64,000 nt of DNA from Pseudonocardia sp. MH-G8. Lineage in GTDB: Bacteria > Actinomycetota > Actinomycetes > Mycobacteriales > Pseudonocardiaceae. The DNA is taken from assembly GCF_002262885.1 (NCBI RefSeq), contig NZ_NKYF01000004.1, positions 394,685 through 458,684 on the forward strand. The letters are read 5' to 3'. A model generated the notes under the pieces. The model was not told where the DNA came from, ran no database searches, and worked only from the letters and a program-made list of their open reading frames with translations. Position numbers and translations under genes: made by a program. This document shows positions 32,686-41,216 of this stretch, piece after piece; position 1 is the stretch's first letter; the number at the start of each line of letters is the position of its first letter.

Positions 32686-33807
32686 TCAGGCCGCAGCCGT
32701 GTCGTCACGACGGACGTCATCGACCACGCGCAGGACGTCGTCGGCCGTGATGGATCCCGCCACCCGGCCGTCGGCGTCGACCGCGACACCCTGGCCCGAC
32801 GGTGAGGAGAGCGCGGCGTCGAGCGCGCTCCGCAGCGAGCCGGAGCCGATGTCGTAGAGCGAGCCGCCCGGCACCAGGTGCGCCGCGTCGACGACGGTGG
32901 CGCCGTTGCGGTCGGCGCCGTTGAACCAGCCCTGCGGGTGCCGCTCGGCGTCGATCACGAGCACCCAGGCGTCGTCGTCGGGGACCGGCTCACCCAGCGC
33001 GAGGGTGGGCAGTTCGCCGATCGCGATCGTGTCGGAGGAGAGGAAGCCCAGGCCCCGGTAACCCCGGTCGCGTCCGACGAAGTTGTCGACGAAGTCGTCG
33101 ACGGGCCGTGCGAGCAGATGGCCGGGCTCGTCGTACTGGGCGAGCACCCCGCCCACCCGCAGCACAGCCACCTTGTCGCCGAGCTTGACGGCCTCGTCGA
33201 TGTCGTGCGTGACGAACACGATGGTCTTGCCCAGCTCGGACTGCAGCCGCAGCAGCTCGTCCTGCAGGCTCTCGCGCACCACCGGGTCGACCGCGCTGAA
33301 CGGCTCGTCCATCAGCAGGATCGGCGGATCGGCCGCCAGTGCCCTGGCCACACCCACCCGCTGCTGCTGACCGCCGGACAGCTGGGCGGGGTAGCGCTTG
33401 GCCATCTCGCGGTCCAGGCCCACCAGCTCCATCAGCTCGGCGGCGCGCCCGCGGGCCTTCGCCTTGCCCCAGCCCAGCAACAGCGGCACCGTGGCGATGT
33501 TGTCGAGGATGGTGCGGTGCGGGAACAGCCCCGCCTGCTGGATGACGTACCCGATGCCCCGACGCAGGTCGGCGGCATCGGCGGCGGTGACGTCGCGCCC
33601 GTCGACCGTGATCGTGCCGCCAGTGGGCTCGATCATGCGGTTGATCATCCGCAACGACGTGGTCTTGCCGCATCCGGACGGACCGACGAAGACCGTGATC
33701 TTGCCGGCGTCCACGACGAGGTCGAGGGAATCGACCGCAACGGTGCCGTCGGGGAAGCGCTTGGTCACGCCCCGGAACTCGATCACCCGGGAGACCTCCG
33801 TGTTCAC
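32686..33807 (-). CDS. Osmoprotectant ABC transporter ATPase with CBS domains (ProV/OpuCA-like)
   Basis: The 373-residue ATPase shows Walker A GPSGCGKTT (42-50), Q-loop YVIQQAGLFPHRTI, signature LSGGQQQRVGVARAL and Walker B ILLMDEPFSAVDP, plus the D/H-loops (VFVTHDIDEAVKLGDKVAVL). Residues from about 250 are a CBS-pair region (GVAVDADGRVAGSITADDVL) that in OpuA-type importers senses ionic strength or c-di-AMP. First gene of the four-gene operon; GTG start. Likely induced by osmotic stress, as in related systems. Confidence 0.92.
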   Translation of the reverse strand: MNTEVSRVIEFRGVTKRFPDGTVAVDSLDLVVDAGKITVFVGPSGCGKTTSLRMINRMIEPTGGTITVDGRDVTAADAADLRRGIGYVIQQAGLFPHRTILDNIATVPLLLGWGKAKARGRAAELMELVGLDREMAKRYPAQLSGGQQQRVGVARALAADPPILLMDEPFSAVDPVVRESLQDELLRLQSELGKTIVFVTHDIDEAVKLGDKVAVLRVGGVLAQYDEPGHLLARPVDDFVDNFVGRDRGYRGLGFLSSDTIAIGELPTLALGEPVPDDDAWVLVIDAERHPQGWFNGADRNGATVVDAAHLVPGGSLYDIGSGSLRSALDAALSSPSGQGVAVDADGRVAGSITADDVLRVVDDVRRDDTAAA

Positions 33808-33881
33808 CGACGACCCCTTGCCGGTCGCCGCATCTCCGCGAGGCTATCCCGACACACCGACAACCGCGAGCGATACCCGCG

Positions 33882-36536
33882 TCAGCGGCCCGCCGAGGCG
33901 GGCGTCGCCAGCTTCCCCCGCCTCAGCACCTCCCGCAAGTCGTCCGGCCGGACCGGGCGGGAGAACAACCAGCCCTGGTAGGCGTCGACACCGATGCCGC
34001 GCAGCACGTGGAACTGCTCGGCGGTCTCCACCCCTTCGGCCACCGTGGTGCGGCCCATCGCGCGCGCCATGTCGACCACCGCACGGGCGACCGCGAAGTC
34101 GGCCGGGTCGTCGGCGATGCCCGTCACGAACGCCCTGTCGACCTTGACCGTCTGCGCCGGCAGCTCCTTGAGCCGGGCCAGCGAGGAGTAGCCGGTGCCG
34201 AAGTCGTCCACGGCGAAGCGCACCCCGCGCTCGGTGAGCTCGGCCATCGCGGCCAGCGCGTGCGGCGGCAGGGCGACGAGGCTGGTCTCGACCAGTTCGA
34301 GCACCAGCTGGTCCCACGCCAGGCCGGCCGCGTGGACGGCGTCGCTCACCGCGGTGAGGAAGCCCGCGTCCCCGGGGAGCAGCCCGGCCAGGTTCACCGC
34401 GACGCCGCAGCGGCGGCCCCGCTGCTCGGGCCAGGTCGCGGCCTCCCGGGTGGCGGTGCGCAGCACCCACAGGTCCAGCTCGCGGAGCAGACCGCTGCGC
34501 TGCGCGACCGGCAGGAAGTCGGCCGGCGGGATCAGGCCGCGCTCCGGGTGTCGCCAGCGCACCAGCGCCTCCACGGACAGCACCGTGCCGTCCGGCCCGA
34601 CGACGGGCTGGTAGTCGAGCACGAGGCCCTCGCCCGCGATCGCGGCGCGCAGCTCCGCCTCGAGCTCGAGGGCGGTGGTGGCCGAGGTGACGACGCCGTC
34701 GGTGGCGATCCCGATCCCACCGCGGGACTGGCGGCGCTTCGCGTCGTGCATCGCCGCCTCGGCGAACCGCAGCAGATCCGCGGCCCGCACCTCGCCGGTG
34801 GGGACCGGCGTGGCGAGTCCGACCGACGCCGTCATCTGCACCGGCCGGCTGCACACCGTGATCGTGGTCCGCAACAGGTCGGCGACGGTGCGGGCGAGCT
34901 GGTCCGGCCCGCCGACCTCCGCGTGGTCGGCGCAGATGACGACGAACTCGTCGCCGCCCAGCCGCGCGGCCGTGCACCCGAACGGCAGCTCGCGCTGCAG
35001 CCGCCCGGCGAGCGAGACGAGCAGGTCGTCCCCCGCGTCGTGACCGAGCGAGGAGTTGACCCGGGCGAAGTCGTCGAGGTCCCCGCACACCACGGCGACC
35101 CGCTCGCGCTCCTGGCCCGCGAGCAGCCGGTCCACCAGCTCGAGGCATGCGGCGCGGTTGGGCAGGCGGGTGAGCTCGTCCACCGTGCCCGCACTGCGCA
35201 GCAGCTCGGCGGCCCGCCTGCGGTCCGAGACGTCGGTGCAGGTCACCAGCCACAGCCGGCCGCCGTCGTCGGCCGTGGTGACCGAGACGGCCAGGTCGCA
35301 CCACACCGTGGTGCCGTCGCCGCGGCGCAGCGGCGTGCTCTCGACGCGGTAGCCGTGGCTCGCTCCCGGGGGCAGCGGACGCAGCCACGCCGGCAGCGCC
35401 GCTCCACCGGCGCTCTCATCGGCGGCCAGCGCGGTCGCCGCCACACCGCGCAGGTCCTCCAGCGGAACGTCGAGCAACGTGCAGAACGCCGCGTTGGCGT
35501 CGACCACGCGACCCGAGGGGTCCAGCAGCACGACACCCCCGGGGGCCACGGACATCAGGTCGGAGAACCGCTCGCACGAGCGCTCCACGCGCCTGCGGGC
35601 GACCCGCTCCGCGCTCACGTCGTGCACGACGCCGATCAGCCGCACCGGCACACCGTCCTCGGCGCGCTCGACCTCCGCGCGACAGCTGAGCATCCGGTCG
35701 CCGGGCAACTGCAGCTCGATGTGGTGGTCGCCGGTCGGCGCGCCCGTGCGCAACGCCCGGCACAGGGCCGCGACCTGCTCGCCCTCCACCGGCCCGGTGC
35801 CGGCGCCGTCCGGGTCGACACCCACCGCGTGGTAGAGCTCGTCCAGGGTCCCGCTGCGGTGCAGCGTGGCCGTCGCCAGCTCGAACGACCACGTGCCGAC
35901 GCGGGCCAGCCGCTCCAGCTCGGTGACCCACAGGGGGTCTATCACCGTTGCGGCGTTGCGCTCGAGCAGTACGACCACGGTCAGTCCGGTGCCGGGAACC
36001 GTCCAGCGCACCGTCCGCACGGGGACCTGGCCCCCGTCCGCACGCACCAGCCGCGCCTCGGCGTCGGGGCCCAGGACGAGCTCGTGCAGCCCGACACCGG
36101 TCAGGTCCGCGTCGTGCGCGCCGGCCAGGCGTGCGAGCGCCGGGTTGACGCGCACGACCCGCTCTTCGCGGTCGCACACCAGCGCGGGATCGCTGGGCAG
36201 GGCCACCACGTCCGGCACGGCCGCCGGGACGGCCCCGCCACCGAACACCGCATCGCGCAACGCCGGGAGGGGACCGGGCCCTCGCCCGTCCCCCCACTCG
36301 CCGGTCGGCGCCTCGACGACCGCCTGGGCCAGGCGTGACGCGAACAGCGCCGCATCCGGATGCAGGCCCCCGCCCAGCACGGCCTGCCGCGAACGGTGCA
36401 GGTCCGTCCGCAACACCGCGTCGGAGGCGCACCCGGTGCCGGTCGGCTCGGTCGGCGGCTCGATGGCCGCGCCCTGACCGGAACGGTGTCCGCGGTCTCT
36501 CACGGCGTCTCCCAGCGTTGCGGACTGAATACTCAC
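33882..36536 (-). CDS. PAS-GGDEF-EAL cyclic-di-GMP signalling protein
   Basis: The 884-residue protein has PAS-like sensor regions in the first 450 residues (LVCDREERVVRVNPALARLA, GGVVLLDPSGRVVDANAAFC), then a GGDEF domain with an intact RLGGDEFVVICAD active site (about 525) and an EAL domain with intact VEALVRWRHP (about 656) and DDFGTGYSSLARLK (about 779). Both synthesis and hydrolysis of c-di-GMP are therefore possible. No membrane segment is seen. GTG 36536 is taken; ATG 36560 would add eight residues. A palindrome lies about 100 bp upstream. Confidence 0.9.
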   Translation of the reverse strand: MSIQSATLGDAVRDRGHRSGQGAAIEPPTEPTGTGCASDAVLRTDLHRSRQAVLGGGLHPDAALFASRLAQAVVEAPTGEWGDGRGPGPLPALRDAVFGGGAVPAAVPDVVALPSDPALVCDREERVVRVNPALARLAGAHDADLTGVGLHELVLGPDAEARLVRADGGQVPVRTVRWTVPGTGLTVVVLLERNAATVIDPLWVTELERLARVGTWSFELATATLHRSGTLDELYHAVGVDPDGAGTGPVEGEQVAALCRALRTGAPTGDHHIELQLPGDRMLSCRAEVERAEDGVPVRLIGVVHDVSAERVARRRVERSCERFSDLMSVAPGGVVLLDPSGRVVDANAAFCTLLDVPLEDLRGVAATALAADESAGGAALPAWLRPLPPGASHGYRVESTPLRRGDGTTVWCDLAVSVTTADDGGRLWLVTCTDVSDRRRAAELLRSAGTVDELTRLPNRAACLELVDRLLAGQERERVAVVCGDLDDFARVNSSLGHDAGDDLLVSLAGRLQRELPFGCTAARLGGDEFVVICADHAEVGGPDQLARTVADLLRTTITVCSRPVQMTASVGLATPVPTGEVRAADLLRFAEAAMHDAKRRQSRGGIGIATDGVVTSATTALELEAELRAAIAGEGLVLDYQPVVGPDGTVLSVEALVRWRHPERGLIPPADFLPVAQRSGLLRELDLWVLRTATREAATWPEQRGRRCGVAVNLAGLLPGDAGFLTAVSDAVHAAGLAWDQLVLELVETSLVALPPHALAAMAELTERGVRFAVDDFGTGYSSLARLKELPAQTVKVDRAFVTGIADDPADFAVARAVVDMARAMGRTTVAEGVETAEQFHVLRGIGVDAYQGWLFSRPVRPDDLREVLRRGKLATPASAGR

Positions 36537-36631
36537 AGCTTCAACGACGACATCCGCCACGGGATCTGGGCGAACTTCTCGATCGGCCTACCCCACCCCG
36601 AGTGAGTGACGCTCCTTTACGCACGCTCCGT

Positions 36632-36654
36632 GATCAAATTGATCTTCATTTGAT
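36632..36654. promoter_or_regulatory. A+T-rich palindromes upstream of the GGDEF-EAL gene
   Basis: GATCAAATTGATC (36632-36644) is a perfect palindrome around one central base, and ATCAAAT (36633-36639) also pairs with ATTTGAT (36648-36654). This is one of the most A+T-rich stretches of the window. Candidate operator; it also lies 34 bp beyond the stop codon of the malic enzyme gene. Confidence 0.45.
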
Positions 36655-36687
36655 CTCCAACGGCGCAGAACCGCAGGCTGCACAGCG

Positions 36688-37857
36688 TCACACGGCGCGG
36701 TCGGGCGTTTCAGCCGCCGCCGCGACCGCGGCCGACACGGCGGGCGCGACACGCGGGTCGAACGGGCTCGGCACGATCGACTCGGCCGTGAGGTCGTCGC
36801 GGGCGACGGAGAAGATCGCGTCCGCGGCGGCCAGCTTCATCGGCTCCGTGATCCGCCGCGCACCGGCATCGAGCGCACCGCGGAACACCCCGGGGAACGC
36901 GAGCACGTTGTTGATCTGGTTCGGGAAGTCGCTGCGCCCCGTGGCGACGATCGCGGCGTGCCGCCGCGCGACGTCCGGGTGCACCTCGGGGTCGGGGTTG
37001 GAGAGCGCGAAGACGATCGCCTCCGGCGCCATCCGGGCGAGGAGCTCCTCGGGAAGCACCGCACTCGAGAGCCCCACGAAGACGTCGGCGCCGTCGAGCG
37101 CCTCCGCGACCCCGCCCGCCACACCCCGGGGATTGGTGACGGCGGCCAGCGCCGCCTTCTCCCCGCCACGGCCGTGGTCGAGCACGCCGCGCGAATCGAG
37201 CACGACGACGTCGCCGATCCCGGCGGCCAGCAGCATGCGAGCACACGCCACGCCGGCGGCACCCGCCCCGGAGATGACGACGCGCAGCCCCGCCGGGTCC
37301 CGGTCCTGCACCGCGCAGGCACCGCGAAGCGCCGCGAGCAGCACGATCGCCGTGCCGTGCTGGTCGTCGTGCATCACCGGGCAGTCGAGCGCCTCGACGA
37401 GCCTGCGCTCCAGCTCGAAACAGCGAGGCGCGGAGACGTCCTCCAGGTTCACCGCGCCGAAGCTCGGCCGCAGCCGCACGAGCGTCTCGACGATCTCCTC
37501 GACGTCGGTGGTGTCCAGCACGAGCGGGATCGAGTCGAGGTCCGCGAACGCCTTGAACAGCGCTGACTTGCCCTCCATCACCGGCAGCGACGCGCGCGGG
37601 CCGATGTCGCCGAGCCCGAGCACGGCGGTGCCGTCGCTGACGACCGCCACGAGGCGGTTCGCCCAGGTGTAGCGCGCAGCGAGCCCCGGCTCGGCGGCGA
37701 TGGCGCGGCTCACCTCCGCGACACCCGGCGTGTAGGCGACGGCCAGGTCGCGCGCGTCCACCAGCGGGGCGGTGAGCGCGGTCGCGAGCTTGCCACCGCC
37801 GTGGGCGGCGAAGATCTCCTCGCGGGTGGGCAGGGTGCGTTCTCCAGCGATCGTCAC
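36688..37857 (-). CDS. NAD(P)-dependent malic enzyme (oxaloacetate-decarboxylating)
   Basis: The 389-residue protein matches short bacterial malic enzymes: VAYTPGVAEVSRAIA, GTAVLGLGDIGPRASLPVME near residue 80 with catalytic Lys in EGKSALFKAFADLD, metal-binding CPVMHDDQHGTAIVLLAAL, Rossmann VVISGAGAAGVACARMLLAA and ALSNPDPEVHP. It converts malate to pyruvate and CO2. GTG 37857 has GAGGAAG upstream. A perfect 31-bp tandem duplication begins 23 nt upstream of the start and may affect expression. Confidence 0.92.
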   Translation of the reverse strand: MTIAGERTLPTREEIFAAHGGGKLATALTAPLVDARDLAVAYTPGVAEVSRAIAAEPGLAARYTWANRLVAVVSDGTAVLGLGDIGPRASLPVMEGKSALFKAFADLDSIPLVLDTTDVEEIVETLVRLRPSFGAVNLEDVSAPRCFELERRLVEALDCPVMHDDQHGTAIVLLAALRGACAVQDRDPAGLRVVISGAGAAGVACARMLLAAGIGDVVVLDSRGVLDHGRGGEKAALAAVTNPRGVAGGVAEALDGADVFVGLSSAVLPEELLARMAPEAIVFALSNPDPEVHPDVARRHAAIVATGRSDFPNQINNVLAFPGVFRGALDAGARRITEPMKLAAADAIFSVARDDLTAESIVPSPFDPRVAPAVSAAVAAAAETPDRAV

Positions 37858-37879
37858 AGGTCCACTTCCTCGTACAGGT

Positions 37880-37949
37880 GCTCGGTGCAGACGCTCGCGC
37901 CGCAAGCTCTGCTCGGTGCAGACGCTCGCGCCGCAAGCTCTGCTCGGTG
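37880..37949. repeat. Perfect 31-bp tandem duplication before the malic enzyme gene
   Basis: Units 37880-37910 and 37911-37941 are identical, followed by 8 bp of a third. Each holds the near-palindrome GCTCGCGCCGCAAGC. On the minus strand the array lies 23-92 nt ahead of the malic enzyme start, within the promoter or leader. Confidence 0.85.
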
Positions 37950-38180
37950 GGGGCGCCGTCAGGGGCGCTCGCTCGCCGTGCACCGGAGGTCGCGGGTCGC
38001 GACCGGTGCCGGACGGCCTCGCGGGGGCGCCGCAGGATGATGCGGCGAGCCCCGGCGGATGGGCAGTCGGGTTCGGCGCGAGCCTACGCGAACCCGCGGC
38101 CGGACCGCGCCTCCGGCCGACGAACGGCGCACTCGTCTGCTCGTGCCTGGGAGGCAGGCCTGGCGCGGCTCCACTCCTGC

Positions 38181-38255
38181 GACGGCGCGGTGCGAATCGC
38201 GCACCAGGGCCCTCACGGCCGCACTCACGTACGCCTCGCACGCCGGCCGGTCACC
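38181..38255 (-). repeat. 74-bp dispersed element, copy B
   Basis: Reverse complement begins GGTGACCGGCCGGCGTGCGA and matches copy A (8650-8723) at roughly nine positions in ten, with one extra base. Opposite orientation, 29.5 kb away. Confidence 0.7.
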
Positions 38256-38278
38256 CCACACGTTCCGCGGAGCGCACT

Positions 38279-38350
38279 TTTCATGATCAGATAGACCTGA
38301 GAGAAATTCGGGGAAGATCCAGAACCCCTCACGTCCATATGGTCATGAAA
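38279..38350. repeat. 23-bp imperfect inverted repeat
   Basis: Arms 38279-38301 (TTTCATGATCAGATAGACC...) and 38328-38350 match at 19 of 23 positions when one is reverse-complemented, around a 26-nt loop that itself contains GGGG...CCCC. It is A+T-richer than its surroundings, lies 23 bp from element B, and may be a miniature mobile or structured RNA element. Confidence 0.55.
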
Positions 38351-38552
38351 CTCCTGTGGGCGGGCCGTCCCCGGCTCGCGGCCACTGTCCCGCACCACCC
38401 CCACACCCCGCGTCCCGCCACGCACCCGAACTCGCGCCACGCACCCCGTCGACGGGTCGCGTGGGCGGAGAAGGGGGGCATGAGCGGGCCGGCAGCGACA
38501 TGATCCGCATCCCTGCCGCGGCCGCCGCACCAACCGACGTTCGACGGCCGCG

Positions 38553-38864
38553 TCACGGGCGGCTGCGGAACCTCCGCGGCCGCGGCCACAACCGGGCCCG
38601 GACGACCGCCAGCACCTCCGCCGGGCCGAGCAGGCGCGAGTCCGTCGAACCGTGGTCGTTGTCGCCGAGCACCCACCACCCGCGGTCCGCGGGGCGAGCA
38701 GCCCGCTTGACCGACAGCTGCTCGGGCCGGGACGACCAGCGGACCAGCACGATGTCGCCCGCCCGGACCCGCGCGCCGAACCAGACGAGCACGACGTCGC
38801 CGTCGCGCAACGTCGGAGACATCGACGGTCCGCGCACGGCCACCCTCCGCAAGCGCACTCCCAC
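38553..38864 (-). CDS. sodX: Nickel superoxide dismutase maturation protease (SodX, S26 family)
   Basis: The protein of about 103 residues is a minimal signal-peptidase-like S26 enzyme: RGPSMSPTLRDGDVVLV with the catalytic Ser in SMSP, the basic strand containing VKRAAR with catalytic Lys, and WWVLGDN(D/H)GSTDSR, the S26 box. No membrane anchor is seen, which fits SodX rather than secretory signal peptidase. It lies divergent from the nickel SOD gene whose N-terminal propeptide it is expected to remove. The start is uncertain: GTG 38864 is used; GTG 38912 or 38858 are alternatives. Confidence 0.85.
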   Translation of the reverse strand: MGVRLRRVAVRGPSMSPTLRDGDVVLVWFGARVRAGDIVLVRWSSRPEQLSVKRAARPADRGWWVLGDNDHGSTDSRLLGPAEVLAVVRARLWPRPRRFRSRP

Positions 38865-38942
38865 CCCCTCGTCACCCTGCTGCGCCCCGACGCCGGGAGT
38901 AGTGTCGGGCACGCCAGAACGATCACCATCCAGGGAGGACCC

Positions 38943-39359
38943 ATGCGGCTGTTCACGCGCATTCTCCGCCCGCGGCTGGAGGCCACCGCGCACTGCGACC
39001 TCCCCTGCGGCGTGTACGACCCGGCGCAGGCCCGAATCGAGGCCGAGTCGGTGAAGGCGATCCAGGAGAAGTACCAGGGCAACGAGGACCCCGAGTTCCG
39101 CACCCGCGCGATCCACATCAAGGAGCAGCGCGCCGACCTGGTCAAGCACCACCTGTGGGTGCTGTGGACCGACTACTTCAAGCCCCCGCACTTCGAGAAG
39201 TACCCGGAGCTGCACGAGCTGTTCAACAAGGCCACGAAGAAGGCGGGCGGCGGCGCCGACGGCGCCAAGTCGTCGATGGACCCGGCCACCGGCCAGGAGC
39301 TGCTCGAACTGATCGCCCAGATCGACAAGATCTTCTGGGAGACCAAGGCAGCTGCCTGA
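38943..39359 (+). CDS. sodN: Nickel superoxide dismutase
   Basis: The 138-residue precursor has a 16-residue propeptide (MRLFTRILRPRLEATA) followed by the nickel hook HCDLPCGVYDPAQA: after cleavage His17 becomes the N terminus, with Cys18 and Cys22 as ligands. The rest is the four-helix bundle (SVKAIQEKYQGNEDPEFRTR, HHLWVLWTDYFKPPHFEKYP). It dismutates superoxide in the cytoplasm as a hexamer in known cases. Good ribosome-binding site GGGAGGA. Nickel-dependent control by a Nur-type repressor is known in Streptomyces; no clear Nur box is visible here. Confidence 0.96.
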   Translation: MRLFTRILRPRLEATAHCDLPCGVYDPAQARIEAESVKAIQEKYQGNEDPEFRTRAIHIKEQRADLVKHHLWVLWTDYFKPPHFEKYPELHELFNKATKKAGGGADGAKSSMDPATGQELLELIAQIDKIFWETKAAA

Positions 39360-39371
39360 TCCAGGCACCGA

Positions 39372-39419
39372 AAGCGGCGCTGACCGGCGAGAACACTTTC
39401 TCGTCGGTCAGCGTCGCTT
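39372..39419. terminator. 22-bp stem terminator between sodN and the AlkD-like gene
   Basis: Arms 39372-39393 (AAGCGGCGCTGACCGGCGAG...) and 39398-39419 pair along 22 positions with two G-U wobbles and a 4-nt loop. It lies 12 nt after sodN and before the convergent gene's stop, so it can act in both directions. Confidence 0.85.
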
Positions 39420-39453
39420 CTCGTTGGTGGGCGGTCTCCCACGGCCCAGCGTC

Positions 39454-40125
39454 CTACTGGCCGTGTTGCCGGCGCACCACCTCGGCGATCCAGGTGGGCA
39501 CGAAGGGAGACGTGCAGCCCGGGGAAGTCGGGTAGTCCTCGAGCACCTGCAGGCGCTCACCGATGTCGATGGCACGGTCGCGGTGCTCGGCGTGCTCGAT
39601 CCCGATCCGACCGAGGCACTCGTTCATCGCCCACTGCAGGCGATCCGGGGCGCCCTTCATCTCCGCCTCGATGACGTCGAGCAGTCCTGCGAGGTCGAGG
39701 CCCTCGGGCTTCCTCCTCACGCGTTCGGTGGTCAGCGCCCAACCGGCAGCGGCGACCCTCGGATCCGGATCGGCGGACCAGGCCAGGCGCAGCTCCTCGG
39801 AATGCGAGTTCTTCTTCACCACGTAGTTCACGAGCCAGTCGTGCACCTTCGGGGTGCGCGCCGCGCGCAACATGGCGTCCAACTCGGCACGCTCGAACGC
39901 CTTCGGCCGGCAGATCAGGATCGCCAGCAGTCTCGCCGCGGTGTCATCCGTGTCCCAGAGCCGGCGCGCGAGTTCCTGCTGGGTCTTCAGCCGCTTCGCG
40001 AGCGCACGTAGCTCGGTGAGGTTCACACCGTGATCGTCACCGTGCCTCGCGTTCACCTCGCGCGTCTTCGGGTCCTCGAGCGCGGCCAACTCGGCCAACA
40101 CGCCGGCCACCACCCGGTCGGTCAC
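39454..40125 (-). CDS. DNA alkylation repair protein, AlkD-like HEAT-repeat family
   Basis: The 223-residue helical protein has AlkD-like repeats: LTELRALAKRLKTQQELARR, LWDTDDTAARLLAILICRP, VHDWLVNYVVKKNSHSEELR and LAWSADPDPRVAAAGWALTT. AlkD-type enzymes excise N3- and N7-alkylated purines without base flipping; catalytic status here is not proven. GTG 40125 has GGAGG 6 nt upstream and is preferred to the frame start at 40188. It lies 64 nt behind the broken SRPBCC gene. Confidence 0.78.
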   Translation of the reverse strand: MTDRVVAGVLAELAALEDPKTREVNARHGDDHGVNLTELRALAKRLKTQQELARRLWDTDDTAARLLAILICRPKAFERAELDAMLRAARTPKVHDWLVNYVVKKNSHSEELRLAWSADPDPRVAAAGWALTTERVRRKPEGLDLAGLLDVIEAEMKGAPDRLQWAMNECLGRIGIEHAEHRDRAIDIGERLQVLEDYPTSPGCTSPFVPTWIAEVVRRQHGQ

Positions 40126-40189
40126 CTCAGCCTCCTGCACCTGTGCGACGAAGGACCGCCGTCGGGTGGCGGCACCCGACCCGGGCACG

Positions 40190-40845
40190 TCATGCGGGCT
40201 CCTCGCCGAGGTAGAAGGCTGTGGTGCGGTTCCCGGCCGCGGTGGCGTCTTCCTCCGGTGTTCCCGCCTGCACCGACGCCTCGGCCCAACGCCCGCTCAC
40301 CGCGCGGATGAACTGCTGGGCGGGTGCAGTCCGGGCGAAGGCATCAGGATCGTCGGGACGGTCCACCCCGGCGATCAGGTACAGCGACAGACCCAGCAAC
40401 GCGAGGTCCCAGCCCACCCCCGTCGCGCCCGGTCCGAACCGGGCCCAGAAATCCGAGTCGACGTCGCCCGTGTGCGCGTGTTCGAGGGTGAGCCGGGTCC
40501 GGTCGTCCCCTTCCGGGTGAGGTGCACGACGACCTGGCTGGAATCCCCGGCGAACTCCCACGTCACCGTGAACGACTGCGGTGGCTCGCACGCCACCACC
40601 TCGCCGGACGCGTTGCCCTCGACCTGGTAGCGACCTCCCAGTTGCAGGTCCCCGTTCACCGGTGCGAACCAGCGCTCGAGCCGGTCGGCCTGCGTGCAGG
40701 CCTCCCAGAGGTCATCCACGGTGGTCGGATAGGACCGGCTGATGGTCTGAAACGTGTGCTGCCTCTTCTCGTCGCGTCGGACGGTGAGCTCGCGGCGCAC
40801 CTCGTCCGGCTGTGCGGCGATGATCCGCTCGGGTTGCTGAGCCAT
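40190..40845 (-). pseudogene. SRPBCC (AHSA1-like) protein with a single-base frameshift
   Basis: From ATG 40845 the frame encodes MAQQPERIIAAQPDEVRREL and then the helix-grip fold (YPTTVDDLWEACTQADRLER, WFAPVNGDLQLGGRYQVEGN, PPQSFTVTWEFAG) up to VVVHLTR near 40515. The continuation (EGDDRTRLTLEHAHTGDVDS, DFWARFGPGATGVGWDLALL) is in another frame and stops at 40190. Adding one G in the CCCGGAAGG region gives a normal 218-residue protein. Either a recent pseudogene or a sequencing deletion. The start is 2 nt after the ArsR stop. Confidence 0.82.
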
Positions 40846-40847
40846 GA

Positions 40848-41210
40848 CTACTCCTCCTCGGTGCTCCGGCTCGGCCCGGTGCTCTCTCGTCGCGCCTTCT
40901 TCCCCCGGGCGATCTCGGTCGCAAGCGCATCCAGGCGCGGCTCCCAGAACCGCCGGAACGGATCCAGCCACTCGTCGACGCCGCGAAGTGGTGTCGTGTC
41001 GAGCGTGTACACCCGGCGCGCCCCTTCGACCCGCACGCCCGCGAACCCCGACTCCCGCAGCACCTTGAGGTGCTGGGACACCGCCGGCTGGCTGATCCCG
41101 AACTCGTCGCCGACCACCCGGACGACCTCGCCCGCCGACCTCTCGTCGCCGGCCAGCAGCTCGAGGATGCGTCTTCGGACGGGATCGCCGAGAACATCGA
41201 ACGCGTGCAC
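40848..41210 (-). CDS. ArsR-family regulator, second SRPBCC-associated copy
   Basis: The 120-residue winged-helix protein starts VHAFDVLGDPVRRRILELLA and has the recognition helix in FGISQPAVSQHLKVLRESG; the wing is VEGARRVYTLD and the C-terminal helix ends with GKKARRESTG. There is no metal-binding cysteine motif. GTG 41210 is 6 nt after a good -10 element. It is coupled to the frameshifted SRPBCC gene. Confidence 0.88.
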   Translation of the reverse strand: MHAFDVLGDPVRRRILELLAGDERSAGEVVRVVGDEFGISQPAVSQHLKVLRESGFAGVRVEGARRVYTLDTTPLRGVDEWLDPFRRFWEPRLDALATEIARGKKARRESTGPSRSTEEE

Positions 41211-41216
41211 GACCCA

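Larger units (their letters stand above)
37858..38552. other. Gene-free interval with three repeat types
   Basis: Between the malic enzyme start and the sodX stop I see no credible gene. The interval contains a 31-bp tandem duplication (37880-37949), copy B of a dispersed 74-bp element (38181-38255) and a 23-bp inverted repeat (38279-38350). Confidence 0.6.

Noticed and set aside
38553..38864. Secretory signal peptidase LepB
   Set aside because: Too short, lacks a membrane anchor and is divergent from sodN, which fits the nickel SOD maturation protease.
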